The notes beneath the pieces are model-generated. The model saw only the letters and a program-made list of their open reading frames with translations, did no database searches and had not been told where the DNA came from. The position numbers and the translations under genes are program-made. Positions 1 through 7,621 of a stretch of 28,795 nucleotides of DNA are shown in pieces. Location of the stretch: contig JBJMWX010000085.1 of NCBI GenBank assembly GCA_045809925.1, positions 1 to 28,795 of the forward strand, read 5' to 3'. This stretch comes from CADDYX01 sp045809925 (lineage in GTDB: Bacteria; Verrucomicrobiota; Verrucomicrobiia; Chthoniobacterales; UBA10450). Numbering within the stretch: position 1 is the first letter of the stretch; each line of letters opens with the position of its first letter.

Positions 1-234
1 GGCCTGACCGATGAGTACGTCATCGACGATTACGGCGGCGCACTTATCGGTACCAACACGATCGATCTCTGGAGACCAAGCCGCGCCGCAGTGCGCAGCT
101 GGGGCGTCCGTCGTGTCGATATCGACATCCTCCAATGGGGATCGCACGAACAAAGCTTGAAAGTCCTCCGGCCGCGCAAGAGCAGTCGTATCGTGCGACG
201 GATGATCGCAAGCATCGAAGCGAAAAAGAGCTGA
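1..234 (+). CDS. 3D-domain protein, 3' end only
   Basis: The last 77 codons of a gene that begins before the window, read in frame 1 and closed by TGA. The segment has the layout of the 3D (three-Asp) double-psi beta-barrel domain found in MltA-like lytic transglycosylases and YuiC/YabE-like wall proteins: a D-D-Y-G-G-A core, then G-T-N-T-I-D-L-W and a W-G-V-R-R-V-D-I strand. The aspartates fall where the family has its conserved acidic residues. The family usually cuts or binds peptidoglycan in the envelope. The last ~25 residues are basic (KVLRPRKSSR...), a C-terminal tail beyond the domain. The N-terminus, any signal peptide and other domains are not visible, so the exact role is open. Confidence 0.72.
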   Translation, partial: GLTDEYVIDDYGGALIGTNTIDLWRPSRAAVRSWGVRRVDIDILQWGSHEQSLKVLRPRKSSRIVRRMIASIEAKKS

Positions 235-295
235 GCCACGGAGCGACCGGCTGTTTGGCTTTTGACCACCGGCGCGCGCCGTCACACGTTGCGCG

Positions 296-1267
296 GTGAG
301 AATTCTGATCGTTGGCGGCGCCGGTTACATTGGCAGTATCTGCACCGAGCTGCTGCTCGATCAGGGGCACGAAGTTTCCGTTTTCGATAACCTGATCGAA
401 GGTCACCGCGCGGCGGTTGATTCGCGGGCGCGACTCTTCGAAGGCGATCTGTCGGATCGGGATACAATCCGGCTCGCTTTGCAGTCATGGCGCCCGGAAG
501 CGGTGATGCATTTCGCCGCCAGTGCTTTGGTTGGCGAATCGATGGAAAACCCGTCCAAGTATTTTCGCAACAACATCGCCAACGGGGTGAACCTGCTCGA
601 CGCCATGGTCGCGGCCGATGTGCACCGTCTCGTGTTTTCCTCGACCTGCGCGATTTTCGGGCCGCCCGAGCGCCTGCCAATCGATGAGACACTGCCGACA
701 CGCCCGATCAACCCCTACGGCGAATCGAAGCTCGGCTTCGAGCGAATCTTACACTGGTACGACGCCATCCACGGTCTGCGATTTGTCTCGTTGCGCTACT
801 TTAATGCCGCGGGCGCATCGCTACGTTTCGGCGAACAGCACCGGGTCGAGACGCACCTGATCCCGAACGTCCTCAAGGTCGCGCTCGGACAGAAGGCGCA
901 GGTTGAGATTTACGGCACCGACTACGACACACCGGATGGCACCTGCATCCGCGACTACATCCACATCCTCGATTTATCTGAAGCGCACATTCTCGCGCTC
1001 AAAGCTGAAAAGAGTGAGTTTTACAACCTCGGCACCGGCGGCGGATCGAGCGTTCGTGAAGTCATCGATGTTTGCCGGTCCGTCACCGGCCGCGAAATTC
1101 GGGTCGTGGAAAAACCGCGCCGCGCCGGCGATGCGCCGCGACTGATTGCTGCCTCGGAGAAGATCAAGCGGGAGCTCGGATGGTCGCCTAAATTTCAGCG
1201 CCTGGACGCGATCATTGAGAGCGCGTGGAAGTGGCATCAAAAATTTCCGCACGGATACCGTGAATAG
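296..1267 (+). CDS. galE: UDP-glucose 4-epimerase (GalE-like, extended SDR)
   Basis: A 323-residue NAD-dependent extended short-chain dehydrogenase that interconverts UDP-glucose and UDP-galactose (or the N-acetyl forms), supplying sugars for surface polysaccharide. The N-terminal GGAGYIGS is the glycine-rich NAD loop (residues 7-14). STCAIFG matches the family's active-site serine strand, with C in the usual A/T position, and YGESKLG holds the catalytic Y-x3-K. RYFNAAGA and the late RDYIHILDL and GDAPRL segments are typical of GalE. Length is close to the usual 320-340. The GTG start is chosen because it lies directly before the first Rossmann strand. No Shine-Dalgarno sequence is seen. A strong hairpin follows the stop, so the gene probably ends its transcript. 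UDP-arabinose or UDP-GlcNAc epimerase is the alternative. Confidence 0.9.
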   Translation: MRILIVGGAGYIGSICTELLLDQGHEVSVFDNLIEGHRAAVDSRARLFEGDLSDRDTIRLALQSWRPEAVMHFAASALVGESMENPSKYFRNNIANGVNLLDAMVAADVHRLVFSSTCAIFGPPERLPIDETLPTRPINPYGESKLGFERILHWYDAIHGLRFVSLRYFNAAGASLRFGEQHRVETHLIPNVLKVALGQKAQVEIYGTDYDTPDGTCIRDYIHILDLSEAHILALKAEKSEFYNLGTGGGSSVREVIDVCRSVTGREIRVVEKPRRAGDAPRLIAASEKIKRELGWSPKFQRLDAIIESAWKWHQKFPHGYRE

Positions 1268-1280
1268 AGATAAAAACAAA

Positions 1281-1309
1281 ACGCCCGCGGAAACACGTTC
1301 CGCGGGCGT
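1281..1309. terminator. Bidirectional intrinsic terminator between galE and the secreted protein gene
   Basis: A perfect 12-bp stem (ACGCCCGCGGAA pairing with TTCCGCGGGCGT) with a 5-nt loop ACACG, lying between two genes that converge on it. The left flank TAAAAACAAA gives a U-rich tail to the minus-strand transcript, and the right flank CTAGATTTTCCC gives a weaker T-tract to galE. It is the clearest terminator in the window. Confidence 0.85.
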
Positions 1310-1339
1310 CTAGATTTTCCCTAAATGACTAGCGCGACC

Positions 1340-1747
1340 TTAGGGCCGCGTCGTCGTCGTGGTGGTCGTTTCGGTCGTCTTAGTCACAACCGGTTTCGTG
1401 AGGACCACTCGCTTCACGACCATGCGTTCGCCGGTTTTCTCGTAGTAGACGGTCGCCGGCATGTCCGGTCTGATTTCGCTCCAGGCAACGGTGTGCCCGG
1501 CCGGATCAACCACGGTTGTATCCGGCGTGTAGTAATAGCGGGTCGGGTCGCCTGTCGCGCCGCGGAACATGAAGTAGTCCTGTCCCGGCGTGTAAGTGCT
1601 GAACGTGCCTGGCACGCCGACACCCGCGCTCACGCCGACCGGGCCGACATTCGCACTTACTCCTGCGCCCTGACCATACGCGGCGCTGATCGCGAGCGCG
1701 CAAGCCGCTCCAGCCGCCAACATTTTAATCCATCTGTTCTGTTTCAT
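1340..1747 (-). CDS. Small secreted protein of unknown function, Thr-rich tail
   Basis: A 135-residue protein that I cannot assign to a named family. It starts with a clear Sec signal peptide: basic KQNRWIK, a hydrophobic stretch of about 15 residues, and a likely cut after SAAYG or nearby. A Gly/Val-rich spacer (GAGVSANVGPVGVSAGVGV) follows, then a ~75-residue part with RYYYTPDTTVVD and RPDMPATVYYEKTGERMVVKR, which reads as a small beta-rich domain. It ends in a run of seven threonines flanked by K, E and RP. The codons of that tail make a GTC/GTG-type short repeat on the plus strand. An AAAGG lies about 9 nt upstream of the ATG. It is divergent from hisS and ends at the shared hairpin. Periplasmic or outer-surface location is inferred from the signal peptide. 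Confidence 0.7.
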   Translation of the reverse strand: MKQNRWIKMLAAGAACALAISAAYGQGAGVSANVGPVGVSAGVGVPGTFSTYTPGQDYFMFRGATGDPTRYYYTPDTTVVDPAGHTVAWSEIRPDMPATVYYEKTGERMVVKRVVLTKPVVTKTTETTTTTTTRP

Positions 1748-1876
1748 ATTTGCCTTTCTTTCGTTGAACGGAATGCTCTCCGTCGTGCAGAAGTTCGACT
1801 GCAGCGCTCGAGGCTTTATTCAACGCTCTTTGGATTCGTGGAACTCCCAGCGGGCGGTTGCATCGCAGGTTGACTA

Positions 1877-3121
1877 ATGCAGGCTCTGCCGGGATTTCGT
1901 GATTTTCTGCCGCAGGATTGCGGGAGGCGGAATTATGTCTTTTCCACCTGGCGCGAAGTGGGGCGGCGTTACGGATTCGTCGAGTGGGATGGGCCGGTGC
2001 TCGAGCCGACTGAGCTTTACAAGAAGAAGAGCGGCCCCGAAATCCTTGCGCAGCTCTTCAACTTCACCGACAAGGGCGGCCGCGAGGTGACCCTGCGTCC
2101 CGAGCTTACGCCCACGCTCGCGCGCGTGGTCGCGGCCCATGACCGTAAATTTAAAAAACCTCTGAAGTGGCTCTCCATCCCGCAATGTTTTCGTTACGAA
2201 AAGCAGCAGCGGGGGCGGCTGCGCGAGCATTTCCAACTCAACTGCGACATTATCGGTGAGGCCTCTGTTGCTGCCGACATTGAGCTCATCTCGCTCGCGA
2301 TTGATCTCCTTCGTGGCTTCGGATTCTCTGCTCAGGATGTGGTGGTGCGGATTAGTGACCGCGATTTTTGGACGGACTACCTGCAGGCGGAAAACGTGCC
2401 CGCCGACCGATGGCCGGAGATTTTGCAGGTGATCGATAAATCCGAGCGCGAGCCGCTCGAGAAAACGGCGGAGAAACTAGGCGAGCTCGCTGGGCGCGTC
2501 TTTCACATCCTCGAAGAGGGTGGTGAAAACCAGAAGCTGGCAGACGTAATGACTGGTCTTAGGGTTCGTGGCCTGGCTGATTACGCGGCCATCGATGTTC
2601 GCGTCGTTCGCGGCCTTGCCTATTACACCGGACTGGTTTTCGAGGTGTTCGACCGCGCCGGTAAATTTCGCGCGATTGCCGGTGGGGGTCGTTACGACCA
2701 ACTCATCGCGCATCTGAGTGACGGTGCCGCGGCTTCGCCGGCAGCGGGTTTTGCGATGGGCGACGTCGTGTTGGGCGAACTGATCAACGAAGTGCCGGCC
2801 GCGCGACAGCAAATGGAGCGCGCTCTCGGCTCGCATGGCCAAACCGACGTCTACGTAGTCATCGCGAAGGAAGAGCGGCGACGCGAGGCGATGCACCACG
2901 TTCAGCTACTGCGCGACAGCGGTTATCGTGTCGATTTCCCGCTCGCCGGAGCCAAAGTTGGGAAGCAGTTTCAGGCGGCGGAACAGGTCGGCGCGCGTTT
3001 TGCCGCGTTGTTCGGCGACGAATGGCCGCAGGTCGCGCTCAAAGACCTCAGCACTGGCGCGCAACAGCTCATTCCGCACGAACAGTTACTCGAGCGGCTC
3101 TCGCCTGTGCGATCATCCTGA
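1877..3121 (+). CDS. hisS: Histidyl-tRNA synthetase
   Basis: A class II aminoacyl-tRNA synthetase of 414 residues that charges tRNA-His in the cytoplasm. LPGFRDFLP at the N-terminus is the HisRS opening. PELTPTLAR (75-83) and CFRYEKQQRGRLREHFQLN (104-122) are the motif 2 region. RGLAYYTGLVFEV (245-257) is the HisA active-site segment, with A where many enzymes have D. The motif 3 region reads AGFAMGDVVLGEL (290-301) and lacks the E-R pair of the common G-L-E-R form. The C-terminal anticodon domain runs from about residue 323 (TDVYVVIA). No Shine-Dalgarno sequence precedes the ATG. The final residues and TGA stop lie inside a dispersed repeat, so the last few amino acids are probably repeat-derived. 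aspS follows, an arrangement seen in many bacteria. Confidence 0.95.
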   Translation: MQALPGFRDFLPQDCGRRNYVFSTWREVGRRYGFVEWDGPVLEPTELYKKKSGPEILAQLFNFTDKGGREVTLRPELTPTLARVVAAHDRKFKKPLKWLSIPQCFRYEKQQRGRLREHFQLNCDIIGEASVAADIELISLAIDLLRGFGFSAQDVVVRISDRDFWTDYLQAENVPADRWPEILQVIDKSEREPLEKTAEKLGELAGRVFHILEEGGENQKLADVMTGLRVRGLADYAAIDVRVVRGLAYYTGLVFEVFDRAGKFRAIAGGGRYDQLIAHLSDGAAASPAAGFAMGDVVLGELINEVPAARQQMERALGSHGQTDVYVVIAKEERRREAMHHVQLLRDSGYRVDFPLAGAKVGKQFQAAEQVGARFAALFGDEWPQVALKDLSTGAQQLIPHEQLLERLSPVRSS

Positions 3122-3195
3122 GCGAGGCGAAGGACCCCACAAAGCACGGTGGAACGCGCAATCACTTGAGAGATTCTTTGCTTCGCTCAGAATGA
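3113..3195. repeat. Dispersed inverted repeat (small palindromic element) between hisS and aspS
   Basis: An 83-bp element whose 22-bp ends are near-complementary: left TCATCCTGAGCGAGGCGAAG... (3113-3134) against the reverse complement of 3174-3195, TCATTCTGAGCGAAGCAAAG.... They match at 18 of 22 positions, and three of the four differences would be G-U pairs in RNA. I recall the core TCATxCTGAGCGAAGCGAAG as a motif seen scattered in many bacterial genomes, usually as a hairpin between genes. The element starts inside the hisS coding end and stops 19 bp before the aspS ATG, so it would form a long hairpin in a joint transcript. No transposase is linked to it. Confidence 0.8.
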
Positions 3196-3214
3196 CACGC
3201 GCTCTTTGCGCGCC

Positions 3215-5032
3215 ATGAGCCCCTACCGCACGCACCATTGCAACGAACTGCGCAAGAGCGACACCGGTCGTAGCGCCACGCTGGCCGGTTGGGTGCATGT
3301 GCGACGCGATCATGGCGGCGTCATATTCATCGATCTGCGCGATCGGGAAGGGCTCACCCAGGTTGTTTTCCGGCCGGAAGAGAACGCGGATGTAGCCGCG
3401 CAGGCTCATCATCTTCGCAGCGAAGACGTCATTCAGGTCAGCGGGAGGGTGGCTCCGCGTCTGCCCGGAACCGAGAACCCGAAGCTCGCCACCGGCGACA
3501 TTGAGCTGCTGCCCGATGCGCTAACGATCCTCAACCGTGCCGAGAACCTGCCGTTCCAGCTCGACGCCGAAATCAGTAACGAGGATCTAGAACTCACCTA
3601 TCGCTACTACGATCTGCGGCGGCCGCGTCTCGCGCGTAATTTGCGGACACGCCATCGGGTCACGAAAGCGGTCCGCGATTTCCTCGACTCGCAGGGCTTC
3701 GTTGAAGTGGAGACGCCGATCCTCTCGAAGAGCACGCCGGAAGGCGCGCGAGATTTTCTCGTCCCGAGCCGGCTGATGCCTGGCAGGTTCTACGCCCTTC
3801 CGCAGGCGCCGCAGCAATACAAGCAGCTGCTCATGGTTGCCGGGGTGGAGAAATACTTTCAGATCGCGAAAGCATTTCGCGATGAGGACCTGCGAGCGGA
3901 TCGACAGCCGGAGTTTACGCAGATCGACATCGAAGCGTCATTTGTCAGGCCGGATGATGTCTACGCATTGACGGAGGGAATGCTGGCGGCAGTGTTCAAA
4001 GCGGCGCTCGGGCGCGAGGTTCCAACGCCGTTCCCACGCCTGACCTACCGCGAGGCGGTCGACACGTTTGGCAGCGATAAACCAGATCGGCGCTTCGGCA
4101 TGCAACTGGTCGATCTCGCTGATGTGTTTGGCACGAGCGACTTCAAGATGTTTCGCGGCGCCCTCGAATCGCGCGGATGCGTCAAAGCCATCAACGCAAA
4201 GGGATTTGCCGGTATCACCATCGGACAGGTCGATGAGCTGACGGCGATGGCGAAACAGTACCGCGCCAAAGGGCTCGCCTTCATCAAGGTGGAGAACGGC
4301 GAATGGAAATCGCCGATCGTGAAGTTCTTCGCCGAAGCCGAGAAGCAGCAACTCACCGAAAAGCTTAGGATCGAGGAGGGCGACTGTATTTTTTTCGCGG
4401 CAGACAAGTGGGAAATTGCCACCGAAGTGCTCGGCCGGATTCGGTTGCGGATCGCGGAGATTCAACAACTCACAGCCGAGTGTCAGTCCGGCCTGGACCT
4501 CGACTTTCTCTGGGTAACGGACTTTCCGCTCATGCAGTTCGACGGCGCGGAGAACAAATGGAGCGCAGTGCACCATCCATTTACGCGGCCGAAGGCGGAC
4601 GACATGAGCTTGCTTGATGAAAAGCGATACGCGGAAATGCGGGCAGACGCTTACGACGTGGTGCTGAACGGGGTCGAGATCGGTGGTGGCAGCATCCGAA
4701 TTCACGAACCGGAATTGCAGGCCAGGATGTTCGCGGCCTACGGAATTGACGAGGCGCAACAGCAGGCACAATTCGGGCATATGCTGCGCGCCTTCCGGCT
4801 CGGCGCGCCGCCCCACGGCGGCATCGCGCTCGGTCTCGACCGGCTTGTCATGCTCGTCTGCGGCGAAAAGTCGATCCGGGAGGTGATGGCTTTTCCGAAA
4901 AACAACCGCGGCGTGGATCTGATGTCACAGTCACCCGCGCCGGTCGATCAGCGTCAGCTGCGCGATTTGGGAATCAGGTTGGCCGCTGATGAGCGTGCTC
5001 AGACCGGAAGCAAATCGCCACCAGAAAGGTGA
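3215..5032 (+). CDS. aspS: Aspartyl-tRNA synthetase, probably non-discriminating (Asp/Asn)
   Basis: A bacterial-type class IIb synthetase of 605 residues that activates aspartate. The order is an N-terminal OB-fold anticodon domain (LAGWVHVRRDHGG, then FIDLRDR), the catalytic core with QQYKQLLMVAGVEKYFQIAK followed by FRDEDLRADRQPEFTQID (motif 2), the GAD insertion in the middle, and motif 3 GIALGLDRLVML with the usual FPKNNRG.DLM end. His33 in RRDHGG and Gly85 in PGTENP are the residue types linked to relaxed tRNA recognition, which would let the enzyme also make Asp-tRNA-Asn for a GatCAB amidotransferase. I chose the ATG. A TTG three codons upstream is also in frame but lies close to the repeat. 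The 3' end overlaps the convergent symporter gene by 59 bp. Confidence 0.95.
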   Translation: MSPYRTHHCNELRKSDTGRSATLAGWVHVRRDHGGVIFIDLRDREGLTQVVFRPEENADVAAQAHHLRSEDVIQVSGRVAPRLPGTENPKLATGDIELLPDALTILNRAENLPFQLDAEISNEDLELTYRYYDLRRPRLARNLRTRHRVTKAVRDFLDSQGFVEVETPILSKSTPEGARDFLVPSRLMPGRFYALPQAPQQYKQLLMVAGVEKYFQIAKAFRDEDLRADRQPEFTQIDIEASFVRPDDVYALTEGMLAAVFKAALGREVPTPFPRLTYREAVDTFGSDKPDRRFGMQLVDLADVFGTSDFKMFRGALESRGCVKAINAKGFAGITIGQVDELTAMAKQYRAKGLAFIKVENGEWKSPIVKFFAEAEKQQLTEKLRIEEGDCIFFAADKWEIATEVLGRIRLRIAEIQQLTAECQSGLDLDFLWVTDFPLMQFDGAENKWSAVHHPFTRPKADDMSLLDEKRYAEMRADAYDVVLNGVEIGGGSIRIHEPELQARMFAAYGIDEAQQQAQFGHMLRAFRLGAPPHGGIALGLDRLVMLVCGEKSIREVMAFPKNNRGVDLMSQSPAPVDQRQLRDLGIRLAADERAQTGSKSPPER

Positions 5033-6575
5033 CGATTGTTCCGAAGCAGATCCACCACGGAAATTCCACTGCCGGCAGCCAGTCAGGTTTGTGGTAGGCG
5101 ATTCCGCCGAAAATGCCGGCAATCGCGTTGAATAAGTTGCTGATGATCGCAACGAAGGTGAAGCCGACGATCATGGCGACGATATTGCCAACGTTCGTGC
5201 CGCATCGTTTCGTGAACATTCCGCAAAGGAAGATCCCGAGTAGGGGCCCGTAGGTGTAGGCGAAAACACTGAGGACGATCGGGATGATCCGCACATTCGG
5301 ATGGACGATGACCAGATAAGATGTGGTCGAAGCGACGAGGATCATCAGGATCGAGAACCAGACCGTCGCCCATCGGACGGCACGGAGGCTTTGCTGCGCG
5401 GTAGCGCCCGGGTTGATGTACGGCTCGTACCAGTCGCGCGTGAAGCTGGTCGCGAGGGCGTTCAATGCTGTGCTCAGCGATCCCATCGCGGTGGCGAAGA
5501 TTCCGGCAATTAGCAGGCCACGAATCCCGACCGGCATTTGATACAGAATGAAATGGCAGAACGTTTCGTTCGCCGATTTCGGCAAGGTCGGATCGGGGTG
5601 CGCCTGATAATAGGTCCAGAGCAATAGTCCGATCGTGAGAAAGGTCAGGACGATGGGGATATCAGCGAGTCCTGAGAGGACGAGCGAGCGCCGGCTACGC
5701 CGAATATCTGGCGCAGTTAGCATCCGCTGCACCATGTCCTGATCGGTGCCGTGCGTCGCCATCGTGATGAAGGTCGAACCGATCAGGCCGGCGAAAATGG
5801 TGTATTCCACTTCAAACATGCCTTTGACTTTGTCCCAGCCATGGCGCGCCGGATCGAGACCAGTGACGAGAAAATCATGGAGCCCAAATCCGCCGTGGCG
5901 TTGCACGATCTCGTTCCATCCACCAGGGATTGAGGAGTAAAGAATCCCGACAGCGATTAGCGCGCTCCCTATCATGATCGAAGCCTGAATCAGGTCGGTC
6001 CAGACGACGGCTTTGATGCCGCCGAGGGTGGTATAAATCGCCGTCAAGATTACGATCGCGACCGTCGCGCCAATGTAGATGAATAGCGTCTCCGTCTGGC
6101 CCGGCCGCACGCCGCGGATCATTTCGTAGGCTAGAGCGAGTGCGATTGCGGCAACATACAGCCGAGCGCCGGAGGCAAGCACACGAGTGAAGAGAAACAC
6201 GGCGGACGCAGCATTCTTCGTCGGCACACCGAAGCGCGCAGTCAGGTATTCGTAAATCGAGTAAACGTTGTAATCGTAGTACGGCTTGATGAAGATGTAG
6301 CTGACGAGGATGCGCGCGATGATCGTGCCGAGCGCGAGCTGCACGTAAGTGTAATTTCGGAGCGCGAACCCTTCACCGGGCGTGCCGAAAAACGTGCCGG
6401 CGCTGGTCTCCGCCGCCACGATCGAGGCCAGCACAGCCCACCAGGGAATGCGGCGGCCGCCCAGCGCGAAATCGTGAAGACTGTCTTCTTTCCGGCCCAT
6501 GCGCAGGCCGATAAAGATGATGATCGCGAAATAGGCGACGAGAACGATTGAGTCGATCGCGAGTCGCGCGTCCAT
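4974..6575 (-). CDS. Sodium:solute symporter family transporter
   Basis: A 533-residue inner-membrane protein with about 13 hydrophobic segments. It begins with an out-facing helix (IDSIVLVAYFAIIIFIGLRMG) followed by DFALGGRRIPWW, the loop that follows TM1 in the SSS family (LeuT fold). AAETSAGTFFGTPGEGF gives the unwound TM region, and GGIKAVVWTDLIQ is the conserved SSS signature stretch. TM-like segments continue to the end, with a short basic tail. The family couples Na+ entry to uptake of sugars, amino acids, sialic acids or vitamins. The sequence does not let me choose a substrate. It stands alone on its strand, starts with ATG and has no visible Shine-Dalgarno sequence. Its last 59 bp lie inside the 3' end of aspS on the other strand. 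Confidence 0.9.
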   Translation of the reverse strand: MDARLAIDSIVLVAYFAIIIFIGLRMGRKEDSLHDFALGGRRIPWWAVLASIVAAETSAGTFFGTPGEGFALRNYTYVQLALGTIIARILVSYIFIKPYYDYNVYSIYEYLTARFGVPTKNAASAVFLFTRVLASGARLYVAAIALALAYEMIRGVRPGQTETLFIYIGATVAIVILTAIYTTLGGIKAVVWTDLIQASIMIGSALIAVGILYSSIPGGWNEIVQRHGGFGLHDFLVTGLDPARHGWDKVKGMFEVEYTIFAGLIGSTFITMATHGTDQDMVQRMLTAPDIRRSRRSLVLSGLADIPIVLTFLTIGLLLWTYYQAHPDPTLPKSANETFCHFILYQMPVGIRGLLIAGIFATAMGSLSTALNALATSFTRDWYEPYINPGATAQQSLRAVRWATVWFSILMILVASTTSYLVIVHPNVRIIPIVLSVFAYTYGPLLGIFLCGMFTKRCGTNVGNIVAMIVGFTFVAIISNLFNAIAGIFGGIAYHKPDWLPAVEFPWWICFGTIVTFLVAICFRSEHAHQRPT

Positions 6576-6638
6576 CGGGCTGACTTAAGCCGGAGAAATT
6601 GCTAAGGAAAGCAGGAACACAGGAATGTAGCTTCCGCA

Positions 6639-7583
6639 GTGAAGCTCTCGCGGATCAACGCGCCTGAATTCGATCTCGGGAAAACACTCGATTCCGGCCA
6701 GGTCTTTCATTGGCAGGCCCAGGAAGCCGGGTTCGTAGGTGCGATCGGCGACACGGCTGCATGGGTGGAACAGCACGGCAGTCAGCTGCTCTTTACCGGT
6801 GCGAGCGCGGTTGTGATCGCGCGCTACTTCGCTCTTGATCACCCGCTCCGGCAAATTTGCCGCTCCTTTCCGCGCGACGGTGCGATGGCTGCTGCGGCGG
6901 CGTTCTGTCGCGGGTTGCGAATTATCCGCCAGCCGAAGTGGGAATGCCTTGCCACGTTTATTTGCTCGTCGATGAAACAGGTCGCGCATATCCGGCAGAT
7001 CTCGCTGGCGTTGCGACAGCATTTTGGCGAGTCGCGCATGATGTGCGGCAATGACGTACGCGTTTTTCCAAATGCGGCGCGGCTCGCGGAAGCGACTGAG
7101 GCTGAGCTGCGCGCGTGTGCACTCGGCTATCGTGCCGGGAATCTGCTCCTCACCGCACGTGCTGTTGCCTCGGGTGAGGCTGACCTCGAGGCGTGGAATT
7201 CCCTGCCCGACGCTGAGTTGCGCGCGCGCCTCTGCAATCTGCCCGGAGTTGGAGCGAAGGTGGCGAACTGCGTAATGCTGTTCGCCTATGAACGATTGCG
7301 TGCCTTTCCGATCGACGTCTGGATCGAGCGGGTCCTCAAGGAACGATATTTCCCGCGTCGCAAAGTGAGCGCATCGCGGCTGCGCGACTTCTGTGAGAAC
7401 TATTTCGGGGAGCAGGGCGGATATGCGCAGCAGTATCTGTTTCACCACGCGCGCAAGACGACTCCACGGCGCGCACGACAAACCGCCTCATCGAGTTCGC
7501 CGCGCAAGCCTGACGCGTCGGTTGGGCAACGGCGGTTGTTCGCCACGGGCGGTCGCGGTATTGTGGCGGGGAAACGGCGCTGA
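6639..7583 (+). CDS. ogg: 8-oxoguanine DNA glycosylase/AP lyase, OGG1 type
   Basis: A 314-residue base-excision repair enzyme of the HhH-GPD superfamily. It resembles eukaryotic OGG1 along its length: SGQVFHW (19-25) corresponds to the SGQSFRW 8-oxoG-pocket segment, then YFALDHPL, ECLATFICSS and LGYRAGNLL. The helix-hairpin-helix LPGVGAKVANC holds Lys207, equivalent to OGG1 Lys249 (Schiff base), and FPIDVWIERVL holds Asp226, equivalent to Asp268. It removes oxidised guanine and can nick the abasic site. Two human opposite-base contacts are replaced (Asn149 by Met112, Arg154 by His117), while the Arg204 equivalent (Arg165) is kept. The last ~40 residues are an Arg/Ser-rich tail beyond the usual end. 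Start is GTG. tonB follows 38 bp downstream. Confidence 0.88.
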   Translation: MKLSRINAPEFDLGKTLDSGQVFHWQAQEAGFVGAIGDTAAWVEQHGSQLLFTGASAVVIARYFALDHPLRQICRSFPRDGAMAAAAAFCRGLRIIRQPKWECLATFICSSMKQVAHIRQISLALRQHFGESRMMCGNDVRVFPNAARLAEATEAELRACALGYRAGNLLLTARAVASGEADLEAWNSLPDAELRARLCNLPGVGAKVANCVMLFAYERLRAFPIDVWIERVLKERYFPRRKVSASRLRDFCENYFGEQGGYAQQYLFHHARKTTPRRARQTASSSSPRKPDASVGQRRLFATGGRGIVAGKRR

Positions 7584-7621
7584 ACTGCACGCCGTCTGCT
7601 CTGCTCAATGAGCGGATTGTC

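Noticed and set aside
3938..4816. Long open frame (292 codons) on the minus strand inside aspS
   Set aside because: It is antisense to a well-conserved synthetase; the product is His/Arg/Leu-rich without domains, as expected from high-GC shadow frames.
6585..7481. 298-codon minus-strand frame over ogg
   Set aside because: It is a shadow of the glycosylase gene; no signal, domain or sensible composition.
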